Positions 1-8,468 of a DNA stretch of 64,000 bases are shown here, one piece after another (the stretch's first letter is position 1; each line of letters begins with the position of its first letter). The notes beneath the pieces are model-generated. The model was not told where the DNA came from, did not search any database, and saw only the letters and a program-made list of their open reading frames with translations. The stretch covers positions 1 to 64,000 of the forward strand of contig JBFMFU010000081.1 in NCBI GenBank assembly GCA_040751985.1, in the 5' to 3' direction. This stretch comes from Desulfoferula sp040751985. Lineage in GTDB: Bacteria > Desulfobacterota > Desulfarculia > Desulfarculales > Desulfarculaceae. The translations under genes were made by a program, and so were the position numbers.

Positions 1-1
1 C

Positions 2-115
2 ATCTTCCAGGCCGCCAGGGCAAGAGCCCGTGGGTACCGCAACTCCTTTACCTTCATCACCATGATCTATTTCATCGCCGCGCCGCTGGGAGAACTAATT
101 AAATTCCACAGCTAA
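2..115 (+). CDS. Transposase C-terminal fragment, ISL3-like (cut by window edge)
   Basis: Only the last 37 codons are present, read in frame from position 2 to a TAA at 113-115. The tail contains ARARGYRN followed by FITMIYFIAAPLGEL, which resembles the conserved C-terminus of ISL3-family DDE transposases (ARGYR, then an aromatic/hydrophobic stretch ending in G-x-L). Just past the stop, at about 119-130, the reverse strand reads GGGGTTCTTCG, similar to the GGxTCTTC ends of ISL3 elements, so the right end of the insertion sequence probably lies there. The family call rests on remembered C-terminal patterns over a very short stretch; the rest of the element is outside the window. Confidence 0.5.
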   Translation: MFQAARARARGYRNSFTFITMIYFIAAPLGELIKFHS

Positions 116-182
116 CGACGAAGAACCCCTCAACCCAACCTACATGCTAATTTATAATTTATACAATTCCTCACCTTTTTGA

Positions 183-1778
183 TTAGCCTGTTGTATATAA
201 TGTTTTCCCGAGATCCAAAGACTTCATCAAACCGTAGTGAACTTCATAGCGAACGCCTTTTCTAACTTTTGGCGCTATGTTAGAAATGCTGCGATCACGA
301 AAGCACCACCCAAAAAAGGGCCCATCATTTGTTTCTACGACGTAACCGAGCACATTCAAATCATACAGAAATTGCAAAAAGTTATCCGGAGAGGAACAAA
401 ACTCTGGGACGCTTTCTCCATTATTTTTAAGGGAGGAAACAAACGACTTAAAAGCCTCACAATATATAGTATAATCGAAACGGGAGTTGCCGTTTAAAAA
501 TTGGAAAAATTGAACAAATTTTTCCCAATCCTCGCTAGAATAATAAAAAACTAGATGGTCCCTAACCTCGCCTAGTAAATAATCAGAGTATTTTCTAGTG
601 AACGCCGGATCTCTAAAATCGCTTACCTGAAAAACTTCATTATGCCTTCTTCCTTGCTCAATAAAGTTTTCTCGCAAAATGGACATTATAGCCAAAAAAT
701 CTCTTGGTCTATATAATGAATACCTAAGGAATGTTATAAAAGAAGACGTACTCGTTTGTGGCTCGCGAAGGCGAGGGGTATCAAAGGGAAAATAATGTGC
801 CCATGCCTCTCCAAGATTAAGTGCTTTTTCTTGCTGGAAAGATAGCAGCTTATCCGCCATGAGAAAAAGAGGAGAATTTCTGTACTCTCTATAAGTAGTC
901 AACCAGTTTAATACAATGGAGTTGTCCCTAATTTTACTGTTTAAATTCTGTAGGCCTATTTTGTAAAAAATATCAGGCCGCACCAGTAGCACCACCCTCA
1001 AACGACCAGGCGAGTCTTTAATGTTTGCAAAAAAGTCATTATTGACCGACCAAATTGCATTTGCAAGACCTTTTATACAGTCAAGGTAATCGTTATAATT
1101 GATTGCTCCAGGTCTAATATCGATACCATCAATAAACAACAAGTGATTCCTCTGTAACTTCAGAGCGGTCAGTGCTTCTTCAAATTGCCGCTGTATATAA
1201 GTTAGATTAATTTGGAATCTGCTCTCAGAAAATGATACCGAAGCCCTATCTTTACTTCCAACGTCAACATACTTACTGATTAATTTAGCCGCCAGCTCGG
1301 ATTCTTCTACAAAGTTAATTGCATAAATGATTTCAGGAGCAAAGGCTTTTTTGTAGAATTCATCAATAGCATTTTGAAGGCTTCTTAACTTAAAAAACTT
1401 ATTCCACCACGGGTTATCGGTTTCAGAAGAAATAATCTGCTCAGCAAGCAAAAGATAAATTATTACTTTCCATATATTTGTGAAGTCACTTAGTGATAGA
1501 TTTTTTTTGTGTTTCATTGCGACAAATTTTTGATATTCTGTCTCTCTAATATAGCGGATTACAGAGTTGTTCTTTCGGTATTGATTATTCTCAAAGTACA
1601 CTGCATATGCTGTCTTCCCTGTTCCTTTTTCACCGACAAGAAAAAATATATTAGGTTCGCAAACTTTCTCGAGGGAGGATGTCCTAACAAACAATTGGTT
1701 GAAAAGATTTTTATTTTCCCTTCTCTTGTAGTTCTCAGCATCGCGATACCCGAGATTAAGTTCGGCTACTGGTTTCAT
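183..1778 (-). CDS. P-loop ATPase, Sll1717-like family
   Basis: A 531-residue protein with a Walker A motif GEKGTGKT at residues 49-56 and a Walker B-like LLFIDGID at 213-220. The N-terminal layout (short lead, then FFLVGEKGTGKTAYAVYF) is that of the Sll1717 group of STAND/KAP-like P-loop ATPases, whose biochemical role is not established. No membrane segment is evident; the C-terminal half is helical and has no recognised effector domain. The gene is strongly AT-rich with AT-ending codons, unlike all genes from 1970 on, and sits between a transposase end and icmF, so it was probably acquired by transfer. A role in phage or plasmid defence is possible but not shown by the sequence. The start ATG follows a weak AGG. 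Confidence 0.75.
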   Translation of the reverse strand: MKPVAELNLGYRDAENYKRRENKNLFNQLFVRTSSLEKVCEPNIFFLVGEKGTGKTAYAVYFENNQYRKNNSVIRYIRETEYQKFVAMKHKKNLSLSDFTNIWKVIIYLLLAEQIISSETDNPWWNKFFKLRSLQNAIDEFYKKAFAPEIIYAINFVEESELAAKLISKYVDVGSKDRASVSFSESRFQINLTYIQRQFEEALTALKLQRNHLLFIDGIDIRPGAINYNDYLDCIKGLANAIWSVNNDFFANIKDSPGRLRVVLLVRPDIFYKIGLQNLNSKIRDNSIVLNWLTTYREYRNSPLFLMADKLLSFQQEKALNLGEAWAHYFPFDTPRLREPQTSTSSFITFLRYSLYRPRDFLAIMSILRENFIEQGRRHNEVFQVSDFRDPAFTRKYSDYLLGEVRDHLVFYYSSEDWEKFVQFFQFLNGNSRFDYTIYCEAFKSFVSSLKNNGESVPEFCSSPDNFLQFLYDLNVLGYVVETNDGPFFGWCFRDRSISNIAPKVRKGVRYEVHYGLMKSLDLGKTLYTTG

Positions 1779-1969
1779 ATGACACCTATTAGCGTTTAAG
1801 AGTTTTCGACTAATACTGTCATCTGTTCAAATGCGGAGTTAGGCTGCTCAACACAACCTACGTTTTTTTTTTTTAGAATTCTCCCCCCGAGGAACCCCCT
1901 TTTGTGGCCAGACATCTAGTTTACTATATCACAAGGGCCGGGTGCCTTATGTAATAGATTATCGCCCCC
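1779..1969. other. AT-rich junction between imported ATPase gene and icmF
   Basis: This short non-coding stretch contains a run of twelve to fourteen T at about 1862-1876 and drops abruptly to core GC content near 1935. A 12-mer at 1888-1899 (CGAGGAACCCCC) matches 10 of 12 positions of 119-130 (CGAAGAACCCCT) in direct orientation, which might mark the borders of the inserted segment but could be chance. The poly-T run lies 5' of the ATPase gene, so it is not that gene's terminator. Confidence 0.3.
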
Positions 1970-4900
1970 CTACATCCCCCTCCTGTACTGCCCGCCCACG
2001 TCGTACAACGCCTTGGTGATCTGGCCCAAGGAGCACACCTTGACCGTCTCCATGAGCTCGGCGAAGACGTTGCCGTTGCTGAGGGCCACCTCCTGCAGCC
2101 GCTTGAGCGCGGCCGGGGCCTCTTTGGCGTGCTTCTTGTGGAACTGCCTGAGGCGCTTCAGCTGGCTCTGCTTCTCCTCCTCGGTGGCCCGGGCCAGCTC
2201 CACCACGCAGGGCTCGCCGGCCGCGACCTGGGAGGGCAGGAAGGTGTTCACGCCGATGATGGGCAGCTCGCCGGAGTGCTTGAGCATCTCGTAGTAGATG
2301 CTCTCCTCCTGAATCTTGGAGCGCTGGTAGCCGGTCTCCATGGCCCCCAACACGCCGCCGCGGGTGGTCAGGCGCATGAACTCCTCCAGCACCGCCTCCT
2401 CCACCAAGTCGGTCAGCTCGTTAACGATGAAGGCGCCCTGCAACGGGTTCTCGTTCCTGGCCAGGCCCCACTCGCGGTTGATGATGAGCTGGATGGCCAG
2501 GGCCCGGCGCACCGACTCCTCGGTGGGGGTGGTGATGGCCTCGTCGTAGGCGTTGGTGTGCAGGGAGTTGCAGTTGTCGTAGATGGCGCACAGGGCCTGC
2601 AAGGTGGTGCGGATGTCGTTGAACTGTATCTCCTGCGAGTGCAGGGAGCGGCCCGAAGTCTGGATGTGGTACTTGAGCATCTGGCTGCGCGGGCCGGCCT
2701 GGTACAGCTCGCGCATGGCCACGGCCCAGATGCGCCGCGCCACCCGGCCGATGACCGTGTACTCGGCGTCCATGCCGTTGGAGAAGAAGAAGCTCAGGTT
2801 GGGCGCGAACTGGTCGATGTGCATGCCGCGGGCCAGGTAGTATTCGGCGTAGGTGAAGCCGTTGGCCAGGGTGAAGGCCAGTTGGCTGATGGGGTTGGCC
2901 CCGGCCTCGGCGATGTGGTAGCCGCTGATGGACACGCTGTAGAAGTTGCCCACGCCCTTGTCGATGAAGTACTGCTGGATGTCGCCCATCATGCGCAGGG
3001 CGAACTCGATGGAGAAGATGCAGGTGTTCTGGCTCTGATCCTCCTTGAGGATGTCGGCCTGCACGGTGCCGCGCACGTTCTTGAGCACCATGTCCTTGAT
3101 GCGCTCGCGCTCCTCCGGGGAGGGCTGGCGGCCGTTTTCGGCCTCGAACTTGGCCGCCTGCTGGTCAATGGCCGTGTTCAGGAAAAAGGCCAGCATGATG
3201 GGCGCCGGGCCGTTGATGGTCATGGACACGCTGGTGTTGGGGTTGACCAGGTCGAAGCCGTCGTAGAGGGCCTTGGCGTCGTCCAGGGTGCAGATGGACA
3301 CGCCGGAATTGCCCACCTTGCCGTAGATGTCCGGCCGCTCCTCGGGGTCCCAGCCGTAGAGGGTCACCGAGTCGAAGGCCGTGGACAGGCGGGCGGCCTT
3401 GGCGCCGGCGGAGATGAGCTTGAAGCGGCGGTTGGTGCGGAAGGGGTCGCCCTCGCCGGCGAACATGCGGGTGGGGTCCTCATCCATGCGCTTGAAGGGA
3501 AACACGCCGGCCGTGTAGGGGAAGCTGCCGGGCAGGTTCTCGCGGCGCATCCATTCATAGACCTGGGCCGGGTCCTCCCAGGCGGGCAGGCAGACCTTAG
3601 GGATCTCGCTGCCGGACAGGGAGCGGGTGCTCAGGGGCACCCGTATCTCGCGGCCGCGCACCTTGTACACGTAGTCGCGGCCAGAGTAGGCCTTTTGCAT
3701 CTGGGGCCACTCGGCCAGCAGGCGGTGGGTCTCCTGGTCGAAGCCCTCCTCCAGGCGGTGCACCTCGGCGCGCAGCTTCTCCAGGGCCGCCTCCAGGCCG
3801 GCCTCGCTGCGCCAGGCCTCGGCCAGAGCGTCATGGGTCTGCTTCATCTGCCACACCCGGCGCACCAGGGCCGCCTGCTGCTTGCTGCGGGCGTGGTAGC
3901 CGCGAATGGTCTCGGCGATCTCGGCCAAATAGCGGGTGCGCTCCGGCGGCACGATGATGGTGCGGCTGCTGGAGTGGGTCTGCTTGGGCCGCGGCCGCGG
4001 GCTGGCGAAGTCCACGCCAGTCTTGTCTTTGATCTGGTCCAGCAGGGCCAGGTACAGGGCGGTGACGCCGTCGTCGTTGAACTTGCTGGCGATGGTGCCG
4101 AAGACCGGCATCTTCTGGGGGTCTAGGTCCCAGCGGCCGCGGTTGCGCTGCATCTGCTTGCGCACATCGCGCAGGGCGTCCTCGGAGCCGCGGCGCTCGA
4201 ACTTGTTCACCGCCACCAGGTCCGCGAAGTCCAGCATATCGATTTTCTCGAGCTGGGAGGCGGCCCCGAAGTCCGAGGTCATCACGTACAGGCTGAGGTC
4301 GGCCACGTCCACCACGGCCGCGTCGCCCTGGCCGATGCCGGCAGTCTCGGCCAGGATCAGGTCGTAACCCGCAGCCTGGCACACGGCGATCACGTCCTTG
4401 AGGGCCGGGCTGATCTCCATGGACGAGCCCCGGGTGGCCAGGGAGCGCATGTACACGCCCGGGCGGCCCAGGCTGTTCATGCGGATGCGGTCGCCCAAAA
4501 GGGCGCCGCCGCTTTTGCGCCGGGTGGGGTCCACGCTGACCACGGCCACCCGCCGCTCTGGGAAGTCCTGCATGAACCTGAGCAGCAGCTCGTCGGTGAG
4601 GGAAGACTTGCCCGCGCCGCCGGTGCCGGTGACGCCCACCACCGGCGCCTTTTGGCCCTTGTGCTTGTTCTTAAGACGGGTGCGCCACTGGCCGATGTCG
4701 CCGCCGCCGTTCAGGGCCGCCTTCTCCACTAGGCTGATGGTGCGGGCCACCACGGCCGGGTGCTGGGGCGTGAGCTGGCGCAGATTCACGTTGTCGGCCA
4801 TGGCCCCGGCCAGGGCGTCCATCTTCTGCACCACGTCGTTGACGATGCCCTGCAGGCCCAGGCTCTGGCCGTCGCCGGGCGAGTAGACCCGGGCCACGCC

Positions 4901-5263
4901 GTAGTCCATGAGTTCCTTGATCTCCTCGGGCACGATGACGCCGCCGCCGCCGCCGAAGACCAGGATGTCCGACCGTCCCTGCTCGCGCAGCAGGTCCACG
5001 ATGTACTTGAAGAACTCCATGTGGCCGCCCTGGTAGCAGCTCACGCAGACCGCCTGCACGTCCTCCTGGATGGCCGCCTCCACGATCTCGCCCACGGCCC
5101 GGTTGTGGGCCAGGTGGATCACCTCCACGCCGGTGGCCTGCAGGATGCGGCGGATGATGTTGATGGCCGCGTCGTGGCCGTCGAACAGCGAGGCCGCGGT
5201 TACGGCCCGCACCGGGTTTTGGGGAGCGTAGGGTTTGGTCTGCTGGCTCATGGACACCCCCAA
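1970..5263 (-). CDS. icmF: Fused isobutyryl-CoA mutase / G-protein chaperone (IcmF)
   Basis: Single 1097-residue polypeptide, the usual IcmF length. An N-terminal B12-binding domain carries DGH at residues 28-30 (His is the cobalt lower ligand), then a MeaB-like GTPase with GTGGAGKS at 213-220, then a long linker and a C-terminal mutase TIM barrel from about residue 560 (PYTAGVFPFKR, EGDPFRTNRRF). IcmF interconverts isobutyryl-CoA and n-butyryl-CoA using adenosylcobalamin; family members also act on isovaleryl/pivalyl-CoA, so the substrate here is not fixed. The fused GTPase serves cofactor loading and repair. The start may be the first Met or Met-5. It lies 3 bp downstream of a TetR gene, forming one operon, and B12 import and salvage genes occur elsewhere in the window. 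Confidence 0.93.
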   Translation of the reverse strand: MGVSMSQQTKPYAPQNPVRAVTAASLFDGHDAAINIIRRILQATGVEVIHLAHNRAVGEIVEAAIQEDVQAVCVSCYQGGHMEFFKYIVDLLREQGRSDILVFGGGGGVIVPEEIKELMDYGVARVYSPGDGQSLGLQGIVNDVVQKMDALAGAMADNVNLRQLTPQHPAVVARTISLVEKAALNGGGDIGQWRTRLKNKHKGQKAPVVGVTGTGGAGKSSLTDELLLRFMQDFPERRVAVVSVDPTRRKSGGALLGDRIRMNSLGRPGVYMRSLATRGSSMEISPALKDVIAVCQAAGYDLILAETAGIGQGDAAVVDVADLSLYVMTSDFGAASQLEKIDMLDFADLVAVNKFERRGSEDALRDVRKQMQRNRGRWDLDPQKMPVFGTIASKFNDDGVTALYLALLDQIKDKTGVDFASPRPRPKQTHSSSRTIIVPPERTRYLAEIAETIRGYHARSKQQAALVRRVWQMKQTHDALAEAWRSEAGLEAALEKLRAEVHRLEEGFDQETHRLLAEWPQMQKAYSGRDYVYKVRGREIRVPLSTRSLSGSEIPKVCLPAWEDPAQVYEWMRRENLPGSFPYTAGVFPFKRMDEDPTRMFAGEGDPFRTNRRFKLISAGAKAARLSTAFDSVTLYGWDPEERPDIYGKVGNSGVSICTLDDAKALYDGFDLVNPNTSVSMTINGPAPIMLAFFLNTAIDQQAAKFEAENGRQPSPEERERIKDMVLKNVRGTVQADILKEDQSQNTCIFSIEFALRMMGDIQQYFIDKGVGNFYSVSISGYHIAEAGANPISQLAFTLANGFTYAEYYLARGMHIDQFAPNLSFFFSNGMDAEYTVIGRVARRIWAVAMRELYQAGPRSQMLKYHIQTSGRSLHSQEIQFNDIRTTLQALCAIYDNCNSLHTNAYDEAITTPTEESVRRALAIQLIINREWGLARNENPLQGAFIVNELTDLVEEAVLEEFMRLTTRGGVLGAMETGYQRSKIQEESIYYEMLKHSGELPIIGVNTFLPSQVAAGEPCVVELARATEEEKQSQLKRLRQFHKKHAKEAPAALKRLQEVALSNGNVFAELMETVKVCSLGQITKALYDVGGQYRRGM

Positions 5264-5266
5264 AGG

Positions 5267-5908
5267 CTAGACGAGTTCACCGAGCAGGTAGTCGCTCTGC
5301 AGTTGAATGTATTGCTCCAGGGAAAACGAACGGGCCAGGGCCCAGCGGCGGAAGGCCCACATGTGACCCAGCACCATGATGTTGTGGGCCACCAGCTCCA
5401 TCTCGGGCGGGTTCAGGGGGCGCAAGGAGAAGTCTTCCACCCCCCGCCGCAGCAGATCCGTGAACACGCCGGTGATGCGCAGCTCGTGCTCCAGCACGAA
5501 GCGGCGGCTCTCGGCCGGCAGGCTCTTGGTCTCTTGGTAGATCAAGAGGATGTGGTCGCTCATCTGGTGGCAGACCGTGATGTAGCTGCCGATGGCCGCC
5601 TCCAGGTCTTGGGCGCCGGTGCCGCCCTGGGACAGGCGCTTCTTGAGGTGCTCTTCCATCTCCTGGTGGATGGCCTGGCAGACCAGGTAGAGCACGTCCT
5701 CCTTGGAGGTGACGTACTCATAGAGGGTGCCGATGGAAAAGCCGGCCGTCTTGGCCATCTCCCGGGTGGTGGTCTTGTGGAAGCCCTTGTTGATGAAAAG
5801 CTGCACGGCCGCGTCCACGATCTGACGCCGCCGCCTGAGCACCAGGTCGTTGTCCTTGACCTCGGTGGGGATAGACCTGCCGCCTGGTATGGATTGGAGC
5901 TTGGTCAT
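5267..5908 (-). CDS. TetR/AcrR-family transcriptional regulator
   Basis: About 213 residues with an N-terminal helix-turn-helix (RRRQIVDAAVQLFINKGF, then TTTREMAKTAGFS, GTLYEYVTSKEDVL) and a longer ligand-binding helical domain. I chose the ATG at 5908 because GAGG lies 8 nt upstream; a GTG 8 codons earlier (5932) is also open. It directly precedes icmF with a 3-nt gap, and a perfect inverted repeat at 5966-5981 sits in its promoter region. By analogy with TetR regulators of acyl-CoA metabolism it probably represses this two-gene operon and is released by an acyl-CoA; that is inference from context. Confidence 0.88.
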   Translation of the reverse strand: MTKLQSIPGGRSIPTEVKDNDLVLRRRRQIVDAAVQLFINKGFHKTTTREMAKTAGFSIGTLYEYVTSKEDVLYLVCQAIHQEMEEHLKKRLSQGGTGAQDLEAAIGSYITVCHQMSDHILLIYQETKSLPAESRRFVLEHELRITGVFTDLLRRGVEDFSLRPLNPPEMELVAHNIMVLGHMWAFRRWALARSFSLEQYIQLQSDYLLGELV

Positions 5909-5965
5909 GTTTGACCTCGAGGCATATGGCACCGGGCAGGGGGATTGGATGCTGGCGCCCTCCGA

Positions 5966-5981
5966 CTGAGCGCTCGCTCAG
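5966..5981. promoter_or_regulatory. Palindromic TetR-type operator
   Basis: CTGAGCG-CT-CGCTCAG is a perfect inverted repeat with 7-bp arms and a 2-bp centre, 58 bp upstream of the TetR start codon in the divergent region facing ahbD. TGAxCG-N2-CGxTCA-like sites are typical of TetR regulators of fatty-acid and acyl-CoA genes. Autoregulation of the TetR-icmF operon is the simplest reading. Confidence 0.6.
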
Positions 5982-6020
5982 GATAAATTTTGCACGGCCC
6001 CTGCCCTTCTGTCAAGATAT

Positions 6021-6034
6021 ATTGCACGCGCAAT
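6021..6034. promoter_or_regulatory. Inverted repeat upstream of ahbD, possible CRP/FNR-type site
   Basis: ATTGC-ACGC-GCAAT is a perfect 5+4+5 inverted repeat 27 bp before the ahbD start codon. TTGN8CAA-like symmetry is common for CRP/FNR-family regulators, including those of anaerobic nitrogen and redox stress. The factor is unknown. Confidence 0.35.
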
Positions 6035-6060
6035 CACCAGCGCCCTGACAAGGAGACTTC

Positions 6061-7197
6061 ATGCCCCACCCCCATGCCCCTGGCCACCCCGGCGGACCAC
6101 CGCCCGGCCCCTCTGCCGACGGCGTCCCTGCCCTGCGCTTGGTGGCCTGGGAGACCACCCGGCGCTGCAACCTGGCCTGCCTGCACTGCCGGGCCGGGGC
6201 CGAAGACGCCTGCTACCCGGACGAGCTGACCACGGCGGAGGGCGAGGCCTTTCTCAAGGACCTGGCCACATTGGGCAGCCCCATCGTCATCCTCACCGGC
6301 GGTGAACCCCTGCTCAGGCCAGACATATTCCATTTGGCCCGCTATGGCACCGACCTGGGCCTGCGGGTGGTCATGGCCGTGAACGGCACCCTGCTCACTC
6401 CGGAGATAGTCAAAAAGCTCCAAGAGGCCGGGGTGAAACGGCTGAGCATCTCCATCGACGGACCGGACGCCGCCTCTCACGACCAATTCCGGCAGCAGGA
6501 GGGGGCCTTTGCCGGGGCCCTGCGCGGTATGCAGGCAGCCAAGGACGCGGGCCTGGAGTTTCAGATCAACACCACGGTCACCCGCAGCAACCTGCCCCAG
6601 ATCCAGGCCATCCAGCAGGCGGCCGTGGACCTGGGTGCCGTGGCCCACCACATATTCCTCCTGGTGCCCACGGGCCGCGGCCGGGCCCTGACGGGGGAGA
6701 TCATCAGCGCCCAGGAGTACGAGGACGTGCTGCACTGGTTCGCGGACCAGCGGGGCCAGGTGCCCCTGGAGCTAAAGGCCACCTGCGCGCCCCACTATTA
6801 CCGGGTGATCCGTCAGCGAGCCCGGCAGCGCGGTGAAAAGCTGACCTTCGCCACCCACGGCCTGGACGCGGTGACCAAGGGCTGCTTGGGCGGCCAGGGC
6901 TTCGCCTTTGTCAGCCACACGGGCCAGGTGCAGCCCTGCGGTTATCTGGAGCTGGCGGCCGGCAACATCCGGGAGAAGCCCTTCAGCGCCATCTGGCAAG
7001 AGGCCAAGCTGTTTCAGGAGTTGCGCGACCCGGACCGGCTGGGGGGCAAGTGCGGGGTCTGCGAGTACCGCCGGGTGTGCGGCGGCTGCCGGGCCCGGGC
7101 CTACGAGGTCAGCGGCGACCATCTGGCCGAGGAGCCGCTGTGCCTGTACCAGCCGGCCCGGACCAAGGGGGCCGGGGATGCGACTGCGGACGGCTAG
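6061..7197 (+). CDS. ahbD: Radical SAM haem synthase AhbD (SPASM)
   Basis: 378 residues. The radical SAM cluster motif is CNLACLHC near residue 37, followed by GGEPLL and SISIDGP. The C-terminal half has the AhbD/NirJ arrangement: CLGGQGFAFVSHTGQVQPCGYL, AGNI, then CGVCEYRRVCGGCRARA binding an auxiliary [4Fe-4S] cluster. AhbD converts iron-coproporphyrin III to haem b by oxidative decarboxylation of two propionates in the siroheme-dependent pathway of sulfate reducers and archaea. The ahbB gene lies 0.7 kb downstream in the same direction, which supports the assignment over NirJ of haem d1. ATG follows AAGGAG at ideal spacing. The first 20 residues are Pro/Gly/His-rich and look like a non-conserved extension. 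Confidence 0.88.
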   Translation: MPHPHAPGHPGGPPPGPSADGVPALRLVAWETTRRCNLACLHCRAGAEDACYPDELTTAEGEAFLKDLATLGSPIVILTGGEPLLRPDIFHLARYGTDLGLRVVMAVNGTLLTPEIVKKLQEAGVKRLSISIDGPDAASHDQFRQQEGAFAGALRGMQAAKDAGLEFQINTTVTRSNLPQIQAIQQAAVDLGAVAHHIFLLVPTGRGRALTGEIISAQEYEDVLHWFADQRGQVPLELKATCAPHYYRVIRQRARQRGEKLTFATHGLDAVTKGCLGGQGFAFVSHTGQVQPCGYLELAAGNIREKPFSAIWQEAKLFQELRDPDRLGGKCGVCEYRRVCGGCRARAYEVSGDHLAEEPLCLYQPARTKGAGDATADG

Positions 7198-7447
7198 AGG
7201 GGCCCTGGGGGTCCTGGCCCTGTGCCTGGGCCTGACCCTGGGCGCGGCCCTGGCTCTGGCCGCCAGCCCGCCGGCCAAAGATCATGCCCCGGCCGCGGAA
7301 ATCGTCTATCATGGCAATGTGCGCTCCAAGAAGTTCCACCGGCCCGGCTGCCGCTACTACAACTGCCGCAGCTGCACGGCCGTGTTCCGCAGCCGGGCGC
7401 AGGCCATCGCCGCGGGCTACGCGCCCTGCAAGGTGTGCCGTCCCTGA
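7178..7447 (+). CDS. Small exported protein with Ada-type Cys4 domain
   Basis: 89 residues. It begins with a signal peptide (RTARGALGVLALCLGLTLGAALALA), then a compact motif KKFHRPGCRYYNCRSCTAVF, ending AAGYAPCKVCRP. This spacing of Cys and the closing GYxPCKxCxP match the zinc-binding fold of the Ada N-terminal domain, which also occurs alone on exported proteins. The Cys residues may bind zinc or another metal in the periplasm. The ATG at 7178 overlaps the last 20 bp of ahbD and is preceded by AAGGGGG. Its position inside the haem gene cluster suggests co-expression; I cannot assign a function. Confidence 0.72.
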   Translation: MRLRTARGALGVLALCLGLTLGAALALAASPPAKDHAPAAEIVYHGNVRSKKFHRPGCRYYNCRSCTAVFRSRAQAIAAGYAPCKVCRP

Positions 7448-7469
7448 ACCCGAAATCGCAGGGGGTGTC

Positions 7470-7865
7470 ATGACGCGCAAAAGATTCCTGATCTGGTCCT
7501 TGGGCCTGGCCCTGCTGCTGGCCCTGGCCGGCCCGCTGCAGGCCGCCAGCCCCGCGCACATCCACTTCGTGGTGGTGCCGGCCTCGCCCAAGACCGGCTT
7601 GAGCTTCGCCCAGGCCATGTCGGACCTGCGCAACGGCTTCGTGAAGCTGGCCGGCGGCTACACCGAGTGGGTGCTCACCCAAGGCGCCGCCCAGGGAGCC
7701 GAGGGGGTGCAGCGGGAGAACAACTTCTCCTTCCTGGTGGCCGCGGACCGCGACCTCAGCCCCGAACTGGCCAAGCTGGTGCAGAAATACTTCGAGGCGC
7801 CGCACCCCTTTGTCCTGCACTGGCAGGGCGACGCCAGCCGGCCTTTGGGCCAGCCCAAGAAGTGA
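7470..7865 (+). CDS. Exported hypothetical protein
   Basis: 131 residues with a clear signal peptide (TRKRFLIWSLGLALLLALAGPLQAA). The mature part (IHFVVVPASP, FAQAMSDLRNGFVKLAGGYTEW, ENNFSFLVAA) looks like a small alpha/beta fold with one conserved-looking helix and no Cys; I do not recognise a family. ATG at 7470 follows GGGGGTGTC and comes 22 nt after the preceding stop. It lies between the Ada-like protein and ahbB, so it is likely co-transcribed with the haem genes. Function unknown. Confidence 0.65.
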   Translation: MTRKRFLIWSLGLALLLALAGPLQAASPAHIHFVVVPASPKTGLSFAQAMSDLRNGFVKLAGGYTEWVLTQGAAQGAEGVQRENNFSFLVAADRDLSPELAKLVQKYFEAPHPFVLHWQGDASRPLGQPKK

Positions 7866-7876
7866 GGGCCAGCGCC

Positions 7877-8323
7877 TTGGATCAGGTGGACAAGGCCATC
7901 CTGCGGGCGGTGCAGTCCCGCCTGCCCATCGACGCCCAGCCCTTTGCCAAGCTGGGCCAGGAGCTGGGCCTGAGCGAGGAGGAGGTGCTGGCCCGCCTGG
8001 AGGCCCTGAAGGCCTCGGGCGTGATCCGGCGCATCGGCGGCAATTTCAACAGCCGCGACCTGGGCTTCGCCAGCACCCTCTGCGCGGCCCAGGTGCCCGC
8101 GGACAAGCTGGAGGAGTTCGTGGCCGCGGTGAACGCCTTCCACGGCGTGACCCACAACTACCGCCGCTCCCACCAGTACAACGTGTGGTTCACCTTCATC
8201 GCCCAGAGCATGGAGCAGATTGAGGCCAACCTGGCCAGCATCGCGGCCCGGACCGGGGTCAGCCAGATATGCTCCCTGCCCGCCCGCAAGATGTTCAAGA
8301 TCAAGGTGGACTTTCCGGTCTAG
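7877..8323 (+). CDS. ahbB: Siroheme decarboxylase subunit AhbB (Lrp-like fold)
   Basis: About 148 residues: an Lrp/AsnC-like helix-turn-helix (LDQVDKAILRAVQSRLPIDA, LGLSEEEVLARLEALKASGVIRRIGGNFNSR) followed by an AsnC-type domain with GVTHNYRRSHQYNVWFTF. The HNYRR and YNxWFT signatures are those of AhbA/AhbB, which decarboxylate siroheme to 12,18-didecarboxysiroheme ahead of AhbC and AhbD. I prefer the TTG at 7877, with GAGGG 8 nt upstream; a GTG at 7862 overlapping the previous stop is also open. The partner AhbA is not in the window, so it must be encoded elsewhere or this protein acts alone. Confidence 0.87.
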   Translation: MDQVDKAILRAVQSRLPIDAQPFAKLGQELGLSEEEVLARLEALKASGVIRRIGGNFNSRDLGFASTLCAAQVPADKLEEFVAAVNAFHGVTHNYRRSHQYNVWFTFIAQSMEQIEANLASIAARTGVSQICSLPARKMFKIKVDFPV

Positions 8324-8468
8324 GCAGCGGCCCCTGGCCGTCCATTGGCTCTCGCCTGCAATCCGGTTGCTTTCCAGCCGGCTGCTTTGCCATCATGGTT
8401 CAGCGGCTGCGGCCGGCGTTGGCGCCCGTCCGCCGGCACAATCAGCAACACGCCACAGGGAGGAGATC

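Noticed and set aside
2129..4126. 665-codon open frame antisense to icmF
   Set aside because: It is a GC-driven shadow rich in Val, Gly, His and Ala with no domain, and the opposite strand encodes a complete IcmF.
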